A stretch of DNA of 64,000 bases. It comes from Jeongeupia sp. USM3 (GTDB lineage Bacteria > Pseudomonadota > Gammaproteobacteria > Burkholderiales > Chitinibacteraceae). The DNA is taken from assembly GCF_001808185.1 (NCBI RefSeq), contig NZ_CP017668.1:186001-250000 (forward strand), written 5' to 3'. Made by a program: the position numbers and the translations under genes. Of the stretch, positions 61,047 to 64,000 are shown piece by piece (the first letter of the stretch is position 1; the number at the start of each line of letters is the position of its first letter). The notes beneath the pieces are model-generated. The model saw only the letters and a list, made by a program, of their open reading frames with translations, was not told the origin of the DNA and did not search any database.

Positions 61047-62534
61047 TCAACGTTGCGGCGCCCCCATCCGTTTCCTTGCCGCCTCGCGCTCCTGTTCGCT
61101 CTTGATCAGCAGCGTGTAGGCGATGTAGTACTTGAAGATGTTGCTGACGTAGGTGACGGTTTCCGGGCCGATCTTCTCGGCGGCGACGACCTCGACATTG
61201 TTGAACCACTTGTTCGGGTCGAGCCCGCGCTTTTGCGCCTCCTTGCGCAGCTGGGCGATCCGGCCGGCGCCGGCGTTGTACGAGGCGAATGCGAACAGGC
61301 CCCTGTTGACCGCCGTCATCGCCTCCTTGGCGTAGTACTGGTCGATCATGAAGCGGATGTACTTCACGCCGGCGTGGATGTTGGGCTCGAGCTGGCGCAC
61401 GTCGCCGACCTTCATTTCCTTGCCGGTGGCCGGCATCAGCTGCATCACGCCGATGGCGCCGACGTGGCTGCGGGCCTGCTGGTCCAGCCGCGATTCCTGG
61501 TAGCCCTGCGCCATCATCAGCAGGTAGTCCATCTGGTACTGCTTGCCGTAACGCTGGAAGATCGCCTTGGTGGCCTCGAAACGGCTCAGGTCGGTCGTCT
61601 GCAGCGCGTTCCGGACGAAGTTCTGTTCGCCGAAGTAGCGGTTGTAGATGGTGTTGCCGAACGCCGTGCCGCGCGCGTGCGTCTTGATGAAGGTGTTGAG
61701 GTCGTCTTTCAGCTTGGGGCTGTGCTTGCGGAGCATCAGCGCGATCTGGCCGTCGCGGTTGACCGCGAGGTCCGGATGCAGTTGCAGTTTGGGCAGCACC
61801 TTGGCCCACAGTCTGGCCTTGAAGTCATCGACGATGGCGAACTTGAGCAGGCCGCTGTTGAGCATCTCGAGCAGATCCTCGTCCTCGAGTTCCTCGGCGG
61901 CCGGAACGAGCTTCATCGGCGGGCGCTTTTCCTTGATGAAGCGCTGGTTCAGTTGCTGCAGGTGCGTCCAGTAGCTCGATGACTTGCGGACGTAGAGCTG
62001 CTGGCCGGACAGGTCCTCGAGCTTGCCGATCTTGAGCGAGGCGGGGCCGGTGATGACGATCTCGTTGACGTTGGTGATGGTCGGGTCGCTGAAGTCGACC
62101 TGCTTGAGGCGCTCGGGCGTGATCGTCAGGCTGGCGGCGGCGACATCGCCGCGGCCGGCGAGCAGTGCCGGGATGATCTGGTCGCGCCGCGTCGGCACGA
62201 ACACGACGAAGACCTTGACGTTGCCGGTCTTGAGCCGCTTGTTGAGTTCGTCCTCGTAAGCTTTGAGCGCCTCGTACGAGGCACCGCGCTGCCGGCCGTT
62301 CTCGACCCAGTAGTTGGTTTTCGAATACGTGACCAGTACGCGGATCTGGCGGCGCTTGATCATGCCGTCCAGATCGCCGGTGTAGGCCGGGTTCTGGTAG
62401 GGAAGCTCGCCGTAGATGCGCGCCTGGCCGGCGGCGGATGCGATGGCAGGGGTAGGGGCGGGCGGGGCCGCCATGGTGCAGGCGGTGCTGGCCATCAGGA
62501 CGATGCAGAGCCATCTGGTGAGCGCGTTGAGCAT
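61047..62534 (-). CDS. Lytic transglycosylase MltF-like
   Basis: A 495-residue cell-wall enzyme. A signal peptide ends near AAP at residue ~24; residues 60-290 form a solute-binding-protein type 3 domain (IRVLVTYSKTNYWVENGRQRG; VAAASLTITPERLKQVDFSDP); residues 320-480 the SLT domain with the catalytic Glu347 in GYQESRLDQQARS, VGAIGVMQLMPATGKEM and FASYNAGAGRI. MltF has this same two-domain order and is controlled by muropeptides in known cases. There is no lipobox, but a Cys19 in the signal region (MASTACTMA) might allow lipidation. Confidence 0.93.
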   Translation of the reverse strand: MLNALTRWLCIVLMASTACTMAAPPAPTPAIASAAGQARIYGELPYQNPAYTGDLDGMIKRRQIRVLVTYSKTNYWVENGRQRGASYEALKAYEDELNKRLKTGNVKVFVVFVPTRRDQIIPALLAGRGDVAAASLTITPERLKQVDFSDPTITNVNEIVITGPASLKIGKLEDLSGQQLYVRKSSSYWTHLQQLNQRFIKEKRPPMKLVPAAEELEDEDLLEMLNSGLLKFAIVDDFKARLWAKVLPKLQLHPDLAVNRDGQIALMLRKHSPKLKDDLNTFIKTHARGTAFGNTIYNRYFGEQNFVRNALQTTDLSRFEATKAIFQRYGKQYQMDYLLMMAQGYQESRLDQQARSHVGAIGVMQLMPATGKEMKVGDVRQLEPNIHAGVKYIRFMIDQYYAKEAMTAVNRGLFAFASYNAGAGRIAQLRKEAQKRGLDPNKWFNNVEVVAAEKIGPETVTYVSNIFKYYIAYTLLIKSEQEREAARKRMGAPQR

Positions 62535-62645
62535 GTTGACCTCCCGGCGCAGGTTCTGGCCGGTTGCTCCCTGTCATGCTTGCAGGATAGGCGCTGTTGC
62601 GGCGATGGTCGGCCGGTGCCCGGTTTCCGGGGGGACGTCCGGCGC

Positions 62646-64000
62646 CTACCTCAGCCTGCGCTGGACGGCGATGACCAGACCGGTGACGAGCGTGAAGCCG
62701 GCCAGATAGCGGTACAGCGATTCGCAGGCCAGCAGCTGCGACTGCTGCGCGATGAGCTGTTCGAGCACGCCGTGCGCGGCGGCCGTGGCTTGTGCGCTGT
62801 CGTAACCGTGACGGCCGAAGCTGGCGCTCAGGCCGGCAAGCCATTGGTCGAGCTGCGGGTTGCCCGCGTGGACGGTTGCGGCGAGGTCGTTGTGTACCTC
62901 GAATTGCCGGTCCTGCAGCAGCACGGCGGCAAAGGCGCTCGAGATCGACGTGGCCAGCTGGCGCATCAGGTTCTTGCCCTGGTAGCCGTGGCCGAAATAC
63001 TCGTCGCCGAGCTCGCTGTAGGTCAGCCCGGCAACCGGCAGCACGACCAGCACCGCGAACAGCCCCTGCAGCGCGAGGCCGTACATCAGCCAGTGGGTAT
63101 CGACGCCGGGCGGCATCAGCGAATACCACCAGCAGACGCCGGCCATGATCAGCGTGCCGGCGAGCATCATCGGTTTCTTGTTCTGCAGCTTGCGGCTGAA
63201 GCGGATGTAGAAATACACGGCGGCAAAGGTGGCGACGCCGGCAAAGCTGTCGAGCCAGCCGACCGCGATCAGCGGGATGCCGAGCCCCCGTTCGGCGTAG
63301 ATCGGAAACAGGTAGCCGCTGAAATTCTTGATTGCGTAATAGAGGAAATACAGCCCGAGCCCGGTCAGGTAGACCGGACTGGCCAGTGCGCGCAGGTGCA
63401 GGATGGGCCGCGGATGGCGCCACTGGTGCAACAGGAAGGCGAGCAGCAGCACCGTGCCGCCGCTGGCAAGCAGGGCGAGCCGGTACGGGTGCGAGAAGAC
63501 GTCGTAGCGGGTGTCGCTGAGCATCAGCTGCAGGCACAGCACCGCCGCGCCGAACAGCAGCAGGCCGCCGATGGCCAGCGGTTCCCGCTCGTGGCTCGTT
63601 CCCGCGTCGGGCAGCAGGCACCATGCGCCGAACAGCGCGAGCAGCGCCGGTGGCAATGCACCGTAGAACACGAGATGCCAGCTGCCGCTGTCGACCAGGG
63701 TGGCGGCCAGCAGCGGGGCGATGCTCGACGCGCTGAAGATCCCGTACATGAAGTACTTGACCGCCAGCGCACGTTCCTGCCCCTTGAACATCAGCGGGAT
63801 CAGCACGCGCGTGCTGGTGAAGAAAGCACCGCCGCCGAGGCCCTGGACGAAGCGGAACAGCGTCAGTTCGCCAAGGCTGGCCGATTGCGAGCAGCCGACG
63901 GTGCCGATGATGAACAGCGTCAGTGCGCCGCACAGGTAGCGGCGGTAGCCGAAGCGCCGTGCCGACCACTGCTGCTTGACGATCATCAGCAGGCTGCCGA
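62646..64000 (-). CDS. MFS transporter, DHA2/EmrB-like, 5' end outside window
   Basis: At least 446 residues of a drug:H+ antiporter-type permease; the frame is open to the end of the window, so the N-terminal helices are missing. The visible part begins next to motif A (SARRFGYRRYLCGALTLF), then ELTLFRFVQGLGGGAFFTSTRVLIP, a central loop, and about 10 more helices, ending LVIAVQRRLR. DHA2 pumps have 14 helices, which suits the length. It is separated from mltF by 111 nt. Substrate unknown; EmrB relatives export lipophilic compounds. Confidence 0.88.
   Translation of the reverse strand, partial: GSLLMIVKQQWSARRFGYRRYLCGALTLFIIGTVGCSQSASLGELTLFRFVQGLGGGAFFTSTRVLIPLMFKGQERALAVKYFMYGIFSASSIAPLLAATLVDSGSWHLVFYGALPPALLALFGAWCLLPDAGTSHEREPLAIGGLLLFGAAVLCLQLMLSDTRYDVFSHPYRLALLASGGTVLLLAFLLHQWRHPRPILHLRALASPVYLTGLGLYFLYYAIKNFSGYLFPIYAERGLGIPLIAVGWLDSFAGVATFAAVYFYIRFSRKLQNKKPMMLAGTLIMAGVCWWYSLMPPGVDTHWLMYGLALQGLFAVLVVLPVAGLTYSELGDEYFGHGYQGKNLMRQLATSISSAFAAVLLQDRQFEVHNDLAATVHAGNPQLDQWLAGLSASFGRHGYDSAQATAAAHGVLEQLIAQQSQLLACESLYRYLAGFTLVTGLVIAVQRRLR

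Overview
This 64 kb window is a gene-dense, GC-rich chromosomal segment of a Gram-negative bacterium, most likely a betaproteobacterium of the order Neisseriales (Chromobacteriaceae or Chitinibacteraceae type). The case for this is the order gltA-sucA-sucB-lpd-sucC-sucD after sdhB-sdhE, an entericidin gene between leuC and leuD, a Neisseria/Burkholderia-type 16-strand porin, a PHA granule pair (PhaM and phasin), a DUF2863 protein and an FNR/HemN pair. The genus cannot be fixed from sequence alone. I see no rRNA, tRNA, CRISPR array, prophage or complete insertion sequence.

Layout. 1-9.9 kb: TCA-cycle operon on the + strand, from the end of sdhB through sucD, closed by a strong terminator. Four of its gaps carry GC-rich hairpins. 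9.9-10.1 kb: a long imperfect inverted-repeat element, MITE-like. 10-20.6 kb: mixed accessory and housekeeping genes: an M48 lipoprotein protease, a deoxyinosine glycosylase, a possible 25-residue peptide gene, a divergent LysR/EamA pair with a clear operator, a chemotaxis receptor with its sensor at the C-terminus, a thioesterase/TerB pair, UspA plus radical SAM, an HTH regulator facing a DUF455 protein, and an HTH-barnase-barstar set. 20.7-25.9 kb: leucine biosynthesis (leuC, entericidin, leuD, then leuB), interrupted by nagB and a lower-GC secreted-protein gene. 26-30.5 kb: a GNAT acetyltransferase, an Asd-like protein lacking the catalytic cysteine, and Tex. 30.6-37.7 kb, - strand: porin, trpC, trpD, an LprI-like gene, trpG and trpE, preceded by a tryptophan-rich leader peptide; then mltA and phaM. 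38-44 kb: maeB and dnaE. 44-48.4 kb: phasin, FNR, HemN and a SafE-type membrane protein. 48.5-53.4 kb: the stress operon prkA-yeaH-spoVR. 53.6-64 kb: a small secreted protein behind a sigma-54-like promoter, DUF2863, GNAT, YkgJ and YhcC-type genes, a DEAD-box helicase with an expanding 63-bp repeat, an MscS channel, MltF and a truncated MFS exporter.

How the parts work together. The TCA operon turns oxaloacetate and acetyl-CoA through to succinate and feeds SDH; malic enzyme and the PHA proteins handle carbon overflow. The leu and trp genes each show signs of leader-level control: a clear trpL, and interlocked hairpins before leuC. FNR probably controls the divergent hemN and perhaps the small gene at 11.5 kb, through TTGAT-N4-ATCAA-like sites. 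Nothing here is a large unknown system. The most interesting items are small: trpL, the barnase-barstar set with its regulator, the sigma-54-driven secreted protein, the structured repeat, the tiny ORF at 11.55 kb, the Cys-less Asd paralogue and the LprI gene inside the trp operon.
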